Assembly: GCA_016700075.1 (NCBI GenBank)
Contig: CP065000.1
Span: 620,001 to 684,000 of the forward strand
Reading direction: 5' to 3'
From: Acidobacteriota bacterium
GTDB lineage: Bacteria > Acidobacteriota > Blastocatellia > Pyrinomonadales > Pyrinomonadaceae
DNA length: 64,000 nt
Position numbers and translations under genes: made by a program. This document shows positions 34,813 to 42,902 of the stretch, piece by piece (positions within the stretch are counted from its first letter, which is position 1; each line of letters opens with the position of its first letter). The notes below the pieces were generated by a model. It made no database searches. It was not told where the DNA came from and worked only from the letters and a program-made list of their open reading frames with translations.

Positions 34813-37194
34813 TCAACTCCGTTCGATTCCGGTCCTAATACCTCGACCAATCGTCACATCTTCCCTCTCGGGCCATCCTCCTTTTTCATGGGCAGTCGAA
34901 TCTCGTCCTTTGCCAGACTCTGCTTTCGTTTTTGGATCGACGACCGATGCTAGAAGCTCCCTGAAGTTCGTCCCATCAATTCCGACCGAGTGTTTGAGTA
35001 TTGAGTTCAGTCGCTTTGCTTCCCGGCTGCTCGATGTCACTGTGATGCGTTTCTCGATCTCAGTGATCTCGCTTGTTGTGAAGATAGGCTGGTAAGTGAG
35101 ATCCGCAGCACTACCCAACAGGGACAGTTGCTTAAACTCCGAAGCCTCTTTGGCCGCATTCAGCGACAGTTCTTTGGCGGCCGCCACGTCCGCTTTGAGA
35201 CATCTCTCGCGATCCTTTGCGCGGCCTTCGATCTCGCGTCTCAAGGTTCTGTGATCTTTGCCCTCTAGCAGTAGATTCAGTGCTTGGTCCAGAATCGAAC
35301 CTTTTCGTGGTAGATCGACATCGTTGAGACTCAGATAACTCATCGAGCCGTTCGATTTGTCCTCGATCGCAAATCTGTGAAAACGCTTCGAGCGTCGGTA
35401 GAATGCCAGGTCTTCTTTTGTCTTATTCAATCCGATATTGCAAAGAATTTCTCTTGCCAATGTGCGGCGAACGATCGCGTGAGAAAGATTCCCGGCTTCT
35501 GCGGGGCCGATCTTTCCTTTAGCTCCGTGTTGGCTGGCCACCGCCCCTTGAATCGACGTCTTTTGGAGATTCCAATTGGATGCGTATTCTTTGGGAAATT
35601 TGAGTTTTCTTGAGAGTGTGTCAATTTCGATGATCTGATCGGCAGAAAACACTGGCTTCACTGTATCGAAGGTGCTGCTTCGATCAAGGACTTCACTCAG
35701 AACCCCAACAATCTTTTGCTCCTGCCGCATCGATTTGTGCATTTGCAAGGATTGTTCACTCAGAGAACTATTGACCGAATCAAATAGAAAAACTTCCCTT
35801 GACTTGGAATTTCGGCTTGAGGGCTTGTTGGTCAGATATTCGATTGCCGAGCGAATGCTTTGGAGAACAGAGCGACCGTTGTTCTTGACATCATTTTGAC
35901 GAGCTATCATCGCCAAAGAGACTCGATCGTTTCCAACCTTCACCTTTCGGTAATACGCGTTGTCTTTGAAGTCCGAGAGCTGCCGCTGATGTAGCTGCAT
36001 CCTCATTTCAGAAACCGCTTTTTGTCCAGCGAGAAGTCCAAGATCAGAAACAGTTCTAGGTGCGATTTCTTTCTTGTTCTCAAGGTCGGTTCTCACCTGC
36101 TCAAGATAGCGAAATTCACGCGTTTTCGTGTTCGCTAGACATTCGCTCTGAAGTTCATCGAGTTCTTGTTTATTGAATGCGGGCGGCGGTAATTTTACTC
36201 CTCTTTTTTTATAGTCGGTTCGGATCAGATTTGCTTCGCCACGAATAGACGCAGATTCCTCGTTTAGCTTGAAAAATTCCGATTCTTCCCGGGCGAGTAT
36301 GCTGTTGGTTATCGCTATGATCTGACGTGATTGCGGTGTTTTGCTCCAGTCTTCGGAGTTGGTTGCTGATTGCCTCAGCTCCAAGAGCGAGACTCTTAGC
36401 GTTATTGCTTTCTCCGGATCCCTGATCGGAAACTTGAGGCTCTCACGATTTTCTATTAGAAAGGCAATTTTTTCTTCCTTAAATTTGAGTTGATATTCGG
36501 CAAGAATACCCCGGCGTAGAATCTCTCGTTCGTGAATATTTCCGTCGCCTTTTTGAAACTTAATGGCGTCATGTATTTGTAGAGCATTTCGATTGTGCTG
36601 CTTGTCATTGGCATGTTCCCGTGAAGGTGTCCGTTTCGCAACAAACTCCTGAAGTTTTTTCTTCGCGGATTCGATCAGAATACCGTCGACAATCCGTTTC
36701 TCTCCATCGATGATTTCAAAATGCGGAAGCGCCTCACGCGGAATTTTGTTCAGCGATCTACCCTGAAGATCTTTGGTCAGATATTGCTTTTGAATTGCGA
36801 TATGAACGTGCGGGTTTGCTGTGTTGAGATGAACGGCGCCTGCCCACGCAAGCCGCTCGCTTTGGAGACTCTTTTCTAGCTGTCCGATGGCAAATCTTGT
36901 GACGATTTTTACTTGCCGCTGGCGTTCCTCATCAGTCGAACCAAGTTGTTGAAAATCCTCCCGCCGAAATGAAAGAACAAGGTGGTGAAGCTCGTTGTTT
37001 GACGGACGCCCTTTGCCGCAATCGGATTTAAGAAAGTTGTTTGCGCTTCGTACGGTAAGATGTTCGGTAAACTCGTTAAAAAGTTCACGACCTTTTTCGG
37101 GCTCTGCATTCCGGTCGATCTTACTGTGCGCTAGATAATGAATGAGACCGCGAGAACTGCCTCTTTTTGATTGAACGCTGGCAATAACTCTCAT
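34813..37194 (-). CDS. Relaxase (MOBP-like, HUH motif)
   Basis: This 793-residue conjugative relaxase nicks oriT and leads the strand into the recipient. The N-terminal domain (about 1-200) has RGLIHYLAHSKID with candidate tyrosine at about 20, HHLVLSFRREDF (about 70-81) and the metal-binding histidines in LNTANPHVHIAIQ (about 125-137). The remaining about 590 residues are long charged helices without recognised domain. The ATG overlaps the stop of the accessory gene upstream (ATGA). The oriT-like region is at 37944-38251. Confidence 0.88.
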   Translation of the reverse strand: MRVIASVQSKRGSSRGLIHYLAHSKIDRNAEPEKGRELFNEFTEHLTVRSANNFLKSDCGKGRPSNNELHHLVLSFRREDFQQLGSTDEERQRQVKIVTRFAIGQLEKSLQSERLAWAGAVHLNTANPHVHIAIQKQYLTKDLQGRSLNKIPREALPHFEIIDGEKRIVDGILIESAKKKLQEFVAKRTPSREHANDKQHNRNALQIHDAIKFQKGDGNIHEREILRRGILAEYQLKFKEEKIAFLIENRESLKFPIRDPEKAITLRVSLLELRQSATNSEDWSKTPQSRQIIAITNSILAREESEFFKLNEESASIRGEANLIRTDYKKRGVKLPPPAFNKQELDELQSECLANTKTREFRYLEQVRTDLENKKEIAPRTVSDLGLLAGQKAVSEMRMQLHQRQLSDFKDNAYYRKVKVGNDRVSLAMIARQNDVKNNGRSVLQSIRSAIEYLTNKPSSRNSKSREVFLFDSVNSSLSEQSLQMHKSMRQEQKIVGVLSEVLDRSSTFDTVKPVFSADQIIEIDTLSRKLKFPKEYASNWNLQKTSIQGAVASQHGAKGKIGPAEAGNLSHAIVRRTLAREILCNIGLNKTKEDLAFYRRSKRFHRFAIEDKSNGSMSYLSLNDVDLPRKGSILDQALNLLLEGKDHRTLRREIEGRAKDRERCLKADVAAAKELSLNAAKEASEFKQLSLLGSAADLTYQPIFTTSEITEIEKRITVTSSSREAKRLNSILKHSVGIDGTNFRELLASVVDPKTKAESGKGRDSTAHEKGGWPEREDVTIGRGIRTGIERS

Positions 37195-37937
37195 GATTCG
37201 CTCGCTATTTGATTCGCGGGTTTAGGCAAGGAATCGATTCGCTGTTTTAGTATTCGTACCTTGGTTGCAAGGTAGCTGTTGTGAAGGGATTCGTTTCCTG
37301 AGACGTGCTCGTGGAACAGGAGACATTTCTTAAGATCGGACACGGCGTGTTCGATCAGCTCAGCCATTGCGGTAGAGGCGATAACAACACTCTGTTTGCG
37401 GTCGCTGGTCTCCGGCGACGTATATTCGATGAGCTTTGTGAAAACGAGATTTAACGAGGAAATCGACATGCTCGACATCGAGTAGATTTCGGTAGTCAGC
37501 GAGCTTGCTTGACGTAGCAGTTCTAGTGCATTTTCGAAGTCCGATTCCATTCGATCAATGCTTTCTCGAATCTCGCCGATGTTGCCGCTTACAGCAAGAT
37601 CAACCGTCTCGTTCTGGCGGCCGGTTCGCACAAGCCAATCGAGCTTTTCCTGACAGCGACCCGAAGCAAAATGCTGGTGTCTATCGGTCAAGGCGAAATG
37701 GATCATTCGACGCACAATCGCCGACTTATTCTCACCGGTTTCGGCTGCGATCTCTTCAAGTTTTTTGTGGTCGTCTTCGTAGGGCCTGACGCTGATCGGC
37801 CGTCCCTGCTTTGACTCGATACCCAACTCGATGTTTTTTACTATTTTCTCTCTGTCTCGCTTTCTCATCTCTCGATTTTTGTGGCGGCGTTTTGTCACCA
37901 ATTCGTCGGCTTGTAATTTCTCCGACCATTTGGACAT
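37191..37937 (-). CDS. Relaxosome accessory protein, ribbon-helix-helix-like (MobC/TraJ role)
   Basis: This 248-residue protein has a basic N-terminus, a short beta strand and two helices at about residues 43-75 (GRPISVRPYEDDHKKLEEIA, then GENKSAIVRRMIHFALTD) typical of ribbon-helix-helix proteins, and a helical C-terminus. It is translationally coupled to the relaxase. The start is uncertain: an ATG at 37937 and a TTG at 37943 lie inside a strong sigma-54 promoter whose predicted start (37928) is downstream of them. If that promoter is used, translation must begin later, for example at the ATG at 37868, which keeps the DNA-binding part. Confidence 0.7.
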   Translation of the reverse strand: MSKWSEKLQADELVTKRRHKNREMRKRDREKIVKNIELGIESKQGRPISVRPYEDDHKKLEEIAAETGENKSAIVRRMIHFALTDRHQHFASGRCQEKLDWLVRTGRQNETVDLAVSGNIGEIRESIDRMESDFENALELLRQASSLTTEIYSMSSMSISSLNLVFTKLIEYTSPETSDRKQSVVIASTAMAELIEHAVSDLKKCLLFHEHVSGNESLHNSYLATKVRILKQRIDSLPKPANQIASES

Positions 37938-37939
37938 GA

Positions 37940-37954
37940 GCAAAATACGTGCCT
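37940..37954 (-). promoter_or_regulatory. Sigma-54 (-24/-12) promoter for the relaxase operon
   Basis: The minus strand reads AGGCACGTATTTTGC, a near-perfect sigma-54 promoter (GGCACG-N4-TTGC, GG-N10-GC). The predicted start is near 37928. It overlaps the annotated start of the accessory gene, which suggests the true start codon is downstream. Confidence 0.75.
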
Positions 37955-38251
37955 TTTGCGAGAAATATGGCGAGAACTGCGGTTTGTAATTTTGATGACA
38001 CCGCCTAACTTAGTGACAGTGTGAGACTTACGCCAATTACAATGGTCGGTTCTTGGTCTATCCTGTCATACACCCGCCGCTGTAATTTTTGTTTTTTTAC
38101 GAGCCCCCTCGATCCGCCTCTTTTTCTACGCCAAAAGCGGTTCGTTTATTCGCCGCCCGTAGCCACAAATACCGCAGTTCTCTGCCGCGGCACGCCGATT
38201 GATTTACCAACCAGGCCAGTAAATTCGCCAACGTAAGGAGACCAAATACTA
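37955..38251. other. Probable oriT region between divergent mobilisation genes
   Basis: About 300 bp separate the relaxase operon from the small gene at 38252. On the plus strand TATCCTGT (38059-38066) matches the IncP/Ti nic consensus YATCCTG/Y, with the cut expected after 38065. TGTAATTTT occurs at 37985 and again at 38081, with an inverted AATTACA at 38035-38041. A GGCACG...TTGA sequence (38189-38202) is a near-match to a sigma-54 promoter for the gene at 38252. Position and motif support oriT, but the 8-mer is short and also occurs at 466-473, so the evidence is moderate. Confidence 0.5.
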
Positions 38252-38509
38252 ATGAACGATCAGCGCAATATCACCCCCTCTACAAAGCAGAATTTCGAGC
38301 GTCCGCTGCTGCAGATCAACCGCTTGAACTTCGTAAAATTGAACACACGTGTACTCGAAGCGACCGACAGCAAACTGAAACAATATCTTCAGTTCGCGTC
38401 CATCAGCATGAATACCGATATCACCAATGACGATGTTGTCGAGTACGCGCTAAACCACCTTTTTGAGCGCGATCCGGCATTCAAAAGCTGGCTTAAAACT
38501 AGAGGTTAA
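38252..38509 (+). CDS. Small mobilisation-locus protein, possibly DNA-binding
   Basis: This 85-residue protein has a strand-like FVKLNTRVLEAT segment followed by two helices (KLKQYLQFASI and DDVVEYALNHLFERD), an arrangement compatible with a ribbon-helix-helix or VirC2/TraK-like oriT-binding protein. It is divergent from the relaxase operon across the presumed oriT, as accessory relaxosome genes often are. AAGGAG lies about 10 bp before the ATG. Family not identified. Confidence 0.6.
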   Translation: MNDQRNITPSTKQNFERPLLQINRLNFVKLNTRVLEATDSKLKQYLQFASISMNTDITNDDVVEYALNHLFERDPAFKSWLKTRG

Positions 38510-38520
38510 AAGAATATGAG

Positions 38521-39174
38521 CTAGGCGGAAAAAGCAGAAGGAAGTGTTCCAATCCCATCGAAATTTGCACCGGAAACAAACGACGGATGAGATGACTCGT
38601 ATTGGGACAGAATCAATTCAAGCTTCATCTCAAATTCGCGGATATCCAACCGGTCTGAGCCGCGACACAGAAGCCCGCCCAGTTGCTCCATATCATCAGC
38701 TGAAACGTCACAGCATATTCTTACCGCAGCACGGGCCAGACGGTCTGCAACTTCCTGAAACTGCACTCCCGAATGTCCTTTTACCCACCGCCAGGAGACA
38801 TGATGCCCGTAGCATGCTTTGACCAGACGCGACCAAAACGTGCGGTTTGCACGCATGTGGTTTCGGCCCAACATCGTATCTATTACATATCTTGAGTCTG
38901 ACACTATCTCTATACGACAACATCTGCGAAGCTGCTCCAACGCATACGTGCATGCAAGGATCTCGGCCTGCTGATTGGTGATCTGTCCCAAATATTTTGA
39001 AACCAGTTTTACCTCCAGTCGGTTGTGATCAAGCATAACCACACCGCAGCCCGCCGACGAGTCGATCGAGCCATTCCTAATGCATGATGCATCCGCGTAG
39101 ATCGTCACAAGAGGCGCATATTCCGCCGCACTCTCTATCGCGCTTTTATTCTCAACTAACTTGGTAACGCTCAT
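38521..39174 (-). CDS. Ribonuclease HI-like protein
   Basis: This 217-residue RNase H has the four acidic residues in order: D in IYADASC, E in QQAEILA, D in IVSDSRY and D in EVADRLA, and the WVKGHSG motif. It cleaves RNA in RNA-DNA hybrids. An extra C-terminal 60 residues follow the core. The ATG at 39174 is used because GAGAGG lies 6 bp upstream; an upstream start at 39213 has no RBS. Its position next to SSB and mobility genes suggests primer removal during element replication. Confidence 0.88.
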   Translation of the reverse strand: MSVTKLVENKSAIESAAEYAPLVTIYADASCIRNGSIDSSAGCGVVMLDHNRLEVKLVSKYLGQITNQQAEILACTYALEQLRRCCRIEIVSDSRYVIDTMLGRNHMRANRTFWSRLVKACYGHHVSWRWVKGHSGVQFQEVADRLARAAVRICCDVSADDMEQLGGLLCRGSDRLDIREFEMKLELILSQYESSHPSFVSGANFDGIGTLPSAFSA

Positions 39175-39254
39175 TGTCCACCTCTCGTTTTTCTCTATAG
39201 GAAACTGGGGCACGGCACCGACGCTATGCCCCCAACTGGCAAAAACAACCTACC

Positions 39255-39698
39255 TCAGAACTGATCGATGAACGGCTCATTGACCGGTGCCTCGGGAACA
39301 GCCGTGCCCGTGAATTCAGGAACGTCCGGCTCGGGGCTGTCAGCAGTACGTTCCTGGTCCGTTTGGCCGCCCGAACGGTTCGATCCGACAAACTCGAATG
39401 AGAAGAGCGAGATCTCGGCACCTGATCTGGGCTCGCCCTTATCTGTGCTCCACGGGCTGAACGAGAGCCTGCCGTGGACAAGCAGATGCGTTCCCTTTTT
39501 TACATGCTCGGCGAGCGTCTCCGCAGTCTTGCCAAAGGCAACCACATTGAACCAATGTGTGACCTGCATGCGCCCTTCCGGGCCGTTCTTGAAAGAGTTT
39601 GAAGCGATCGGAAAGCTCGCGACCGGCGTGCCCTTTTCCGAATATTTCAGGCTCGCATCGCGGCCCGCATTTCCTAGTATCGAGATATTTGCTGACAT
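39255..39698 (-). CDS. ssb: Single-stranded DNA-binding protein (first copy)
   Basis: This 147-residue OB-fold SSB starts MSANISILGN and has the typical VASFPIASNSF, THWFNVVAFGKTAETL and GTHLLVHGRL motifs. It ends in an acidic tip-like PFIDQF resembling the DDDIPF protein-interaction tail. The ATG at 39698 follows AGGAG; a longer frame from 39758 is rejected. A paralogue lies at 42075. SSBs coat the transferred single strand and protect it in the recipient. Confidence 0.93.
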   Translation of the reverse strand: MSANISILGNAGRDASLKYSEKGTPVASFPIASNSFKNGPEGRMQVTHWFNVVAFGKTAETLAEHVKKGTHLLVHGRLSFSPWSTDKGEPRSGAEISLFSFEFVGSNRSGGQTDQERTADSPEPDVPEFTGTAVPEAPVNEPFIDQF

Positions 39699-39833
39699 GG
39701 TTTTTTCTTGCTCCTTTTTTGGTTTATTTGTTCTCCGAACGGAACGGCGTTTCGCCATCTGCGAGAGTTTTTCCAGGCGTTGTGCCTAAAATACTGGCCG
39801 CCGCTCCTTTCGTTGAATATTGCTCTTCAATTT

Positions 39834-41450
39834 TCAGGCCGCATGCACAACCTTAACCTGTGTTCGCTGTACATTGGGCTGCGTGAAGAGGCTCGCCTGG
39901 ATCGTGCGATTCGCGCGAACGGTCTCGTTTAGTTCTGCGTCTCGTGCCCTCACCGCGTCCCACAATTTCTGTTTCTCCTGCCGCTTAAATGCCTTCGCCG
40001 CCGGGTCGTTATAGAGACCGAATTTCAGAAAACGTAGCTGTCCAAGAGTCGCCATTTCGATCTTTCGGAGCCAGCGTTTCGCGTCGATTGAAAGTTGATT
40101 CTTCAACCTAACTTCCTGAGATTTTGCGACGGTGTTAAGAGCCGTGAACTCCTTAAGGGAAAGGCTTTTGTGTTCCTTAAAATCTGCGTACGCTTTTTTC
40201 TTAAGTTCGGCTAAATCTGCCGTGTCCGACGTTCCGCGAATCGCAAGATAGGTTTCTTGATACGAATCGTGACGAAGGCTTCGCAGATGAAAGTCTGAGT
40301 ATTGTCGCTGCCACATTAGGCGCAGGACAGAAGCGGCGTACTGCATCTCTTCAAAGTCAGGGTTGATTTCCTGATCTACAAGGATCTCGAAACTACCTTG
40401 CTTAAATGAGTAGATACGGCGTACCGAACGGATGACTTTGCTGTCGTAGATCTGATCAAGGGAAAGTGCCAGCCATTCCTCGAATTCTCGATCCGAGAAC
40501 GGATGTCTCGAAGGCATTGCCCAGCCAGCACAGCTGATCATTCGGCGTCCTTCCTGAACGGCATTGCCGCCTAAAGAATGGCCTACAAAGAGCTTAGGAA
40601 GCTGTGACGAAAGCTCTCTTGATTCGTATGGAAGACAGTTTGCATCGATCTCACAATCGAGATCAAAGACCACCACCGAACGCTGGCTTGAACTCATCGT
40701 TATGCCAATCAGTCCGTTCTCATCAAACTGCTCAAGTTGATCGAAAGTCGTGAAGTCTCTGTCGAGTTCTTCGATCGATTTATCGCCGTCTTCCAGATAG
40801 AATTCGGCAAAGTCGTCGAACATCATGCGGCTGATCTTTTGGCGTCCGACACGCCGCAGAACCGCCTGCATTTCATCATCGAAGTTCGGGCATTTTGGCG
40901 GTAGCGAACTGCGATTCTTGGCAGCTTCCTGAACTCGCCTTTGGTCTGCGACACAAAGCTTTTGCTCGGTCATTCGCGACTCTTCAAAGCTGATCTCGCG
41001 ATCTGCCGTAGTCGCCGTAACAGCTTCTAACTGCATACCGAGCAGGCCCATTTCGTGAAGAACCTCATTTACGCTTCTTCGTCTAATCTCGCCGTAGTAG
41101 TACGAGGCAATTTGCTCATACTCAAACTGCCCGGCGTCCGGGCTCGCGATTGCTTTTACGCATCTGACGAATTCCTTAGCATCTGTCTCGTCGGACAAAA
41201 CCTTCATCGCGTATTCGAGCGACATTATCCGCACACGGTCCAACGCTTCCGGTTCAAGTTCGTCGGCGATCCGAACGACAACATCGCCCAAGATCGAGAA
41301 CTCTTCGAGCTCTCGCCTTCGCAACGGATTCGATGAAAGATGCGCACACCAGTCCTGCATCGGCGAACCGGTATTGACCGGCATGAACGCCAGCATCTGA
41401 TTATTAGGAGCGTGCTTTCTGAGTTGTTCGATACTTATTCTTTCTGCCAT
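39834..41450 (-). CDS. Protein of unknown function between two ssb genes
   Basis: This 538-residue soluble protein has acidic and basic helices, no membrane segment and no motif I can assign. Noticeable segments are VVVFDLDCEIDANCL (about 255-269), FVGHSLGGNAVQEGRRM (about 284-300; a GHSLGG lipase-like sequence but without other hydrolase motifs) and a basic C-terminus. It lies between two ssb genes and downstream of a macro-like gene, in the same orientation, so it likely belongs to the DNA-processing part of the element. Confidence 0.55.
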   Translation of the reverse strand: MAERISIEQLRKHAPNNQMLAFMPVNTGSPMQDWCAHLSSNPLRRRELEEFSILGDVVVRIADELEPEALDRVRIMSLEYAMKVLSDETDAKEFVRCVKAIASPDAGQFEYEQIASYYYGEIRRRSVNEVLHEMGLLGMQLEAVTATTADREISFEESRMTEQKLCVADQRRVQEAAKNRSSLPPKCPNFDDEMQAVLRRVGRQKISRMMFDDFAEFYLEDGDKSIEELDRDFTTFDQLEQFDENGLIGITMSSSQRSVVVFDLDCEIDANCLPYESRELSSQLPKLFVGHSLGGNAVQEGRRMISCAGWAMPSRHPFSDREFEEWLALSLDQIYDSKVIRSVRRIYSFKQGSFEILVDQEINPDFEEMQYAASVLRLMWQRQYSDFHLRSLRHDSYQETYLAIRGTSDTADLAELKKKAYADFKEHKSLSLKEFTALNTVAKSQEVRLKNQLSIDAKRWLRKIEMATLGQLRFLKFGLYNDPAAKAFKRQEKQKLWDAVRARDAELNETVRANRTIQASLFTQPNVQRTQVKVVHAA

Positions 41451-41601
41451 AACTTCCTCTATTGGATCGGCGACCTGCCGAATCGAAGACGCGTGTATTT
41501 AAGGGCCACATCTTCAAAACCCTGAATAAAATCACTTTCATTCAGGCTTGAAAATCCCTCTCAAGTTGCGGGAGAAGTATGTTTGGGGAAACGAGATCAG
41601 G

Positions 41602-41994
41602 TCATTTGTGAGAAAGAACTCTTAAACACTTTTGTAGATAGGCGAACGTTTGCGGTGCCCGGCTCTCAAGTTGAGCCCGTCCCGTACCGAGGCCGTCCGC
41701 AGGAATAACAATGGTCTGTTCAGCCTTCGAAATTTTGTGAAATAGATCCTCGAATGCGTGGTCGATCGCCGCTTTGTTTTGCTCGAATTCTAAATCCGTA
41801 AAGAACGCGCCGTCTCGACTACTCGGGAATTTCTTGGTCGGTATCCCAACACAATTCGGTTCGCCCCGCATGGCTGCGGCCTGGCCGCCGAAGCCCTTGC
41901 CCGCGACGTTGTCACCGAACAGGAATATGCGGTCGCGATTGGCTCTTACAAACTCTCTGGAGATCCGTTTCATTCTTACGACTCGATATCGCAT
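41602..41994 (-). CDS. Small protein with macro/SLOG-like nucleotide-binding features
   Basis: The 130-residue protein has FVRANRDRIFLFGDN (about 15-29), GKGFGGQAAAMRG (about 32-44), VGIPTKKFPSS (about 49-59) and VIPADGLGTGRAQL (about 96-109). The glycine-rich loops and alternating strands resemble compact nucleotide or ADP-ribose binding domains found in phages and plasmids. I recall similar short phage proteins without assigned function. AGGAA lies upstream of the ATG. It is in the same orientation as the ssb genes on either side. Confidence 0.6.
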   Translation of the reverse strand: MRYRVVRMKRISREFVRANRDRIFLFGDNVAGKGFGGQAAAMRGEPNCVGIPTKKFPSSRDGAFFTDLEFEQNKAAIDHAFEDLFHKISKAEQTIVIPADGLGTGRAQLESRAPQTFAYLQKCLRVLSHK

Positions 41995-42074
41995 AGCTGC
42001 CGTTCCTAGTTCAAATAAGCACTGCCGCCTAAAGAGGGCGATCTCTAGACGGCAGTTAAAAGCTATATTGTGAC

Positions 42075-42476
42075 TTAGTATGCGGCGGCCTGCTGGAGTT
42101 CGACCGGTGCGGTTTGTGCCGTCTGCATTGCGACTCCGTCTCCTTCCTCATCGCGGCGGCCCGACAGGAATTGGAACTCCTGAAGCACGATCTCTGCTCC
42201 CGCCTGCGGAGATTCGTTCTGATCCACCCACGGGTTAAAGGTCAGACGGCCCTGAACGTAAAGACGACTGCCTTTTCGCACGTAGCGAGCAAGTGTCTCC
42301 GCCTGCTTGCCAAATGCCGTCACGCGGAACCAGTCGGTCTTCTCCACGCGTCCCTCCGCGCTGTTCCTGAACGAGTTCGAGGCCATTGAAAAGCTCGCCA
42401 CGAGGGTGCCGTTGTCCGTGATCTTTGTTTCCGGGGTCTTCCCTAAGTTGCCGATGATCGAAATATTTGCTGACAT
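42075..42476 (-). CDS. ssb: Single-stranded DNA-binding protein (second copy)
   Basis: This 133-residue SSB starts MSANISIIGN and has VASFSMASNSF, TDWFRVTAFGKQAETL and GSRLYVQGRLTFNPW. It ends in QQAAAY, lacking the acidic tip of the first copy (39255), so it may not recruit the same replication partners. Residues of the OB fold are clearly paralogous to the first copy. The RBS AGGAG precedes the ATG. Confidence 0.92.
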   Translation of the reverse strand: MSANISIIGNLGKTPETKITDNGTLVASFSMASNSFRNSAEGRVEKTDWFRVTAFGKQAETLARYVRKGSRLYVQGRLTFNPWVDQNESPQAGAEIVLQEFQFLSGRRDEEGDGVAMQTAQTAPVELQQAAAY

Positions 42477-42902
42477 TTTCTTAATTCTCCTGTGTGTTTA
42501 ATTTTCTGAGGATCACGTTGAGTGACACCCTCAATCCTTCTCCGAAGGCACACCTTTTCAGCCGCTGTTTATTTGATTTGTTTATCGAGTGACAATGGGA
42601 ATGAGAGGACTTTGAGAATCGCGGCAGCGTCTGACCGGCCGAAAGGCATTAGCTGTCAAACTGAGCTATTCGTCTTGTAGGGATATTCGTTTTCGAGAGG
42701 AAATTAAGGGCGAGAATTCAGGGATGATATCGTAGTCGACACCCTTGATGAGGATAGTACCCGCTGAATTTCTTGCGTTCGGCAGTCTTGCTTTTCTACG
42801 TAGTGACGTAGATGCGGAGGCTCGTCACCGGGGATGCTCACGAAGCTAGAAACGTCTTCGTTTGAACGCAGGTTAGCAGTAAATTCCTGCTTCCAAGACA
42901 AC
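42477..42902. other. Intergenic region without recognised gene
   Basis: It separates the second ssb gene from the end of the Argonaute gene. A minus-strand open frame here (42704-42949) overlaps the Argonaute end, has no RBS and looks like a shadow. An 18-bp inverted repeat (TCTACGT/ACGTAGA, 42795-42812) is present; no other structure was recognised. It probably marks the edge between element core and SPARTA cargo. Confidence 0.4.

Noticed and set aside
39834..41450. Lipase or esterase from GHSLGG
   Set aside because: Only this short motif fits; no oxyanion strand context, Asp or His motif is visible and the setting is DNA-processing.
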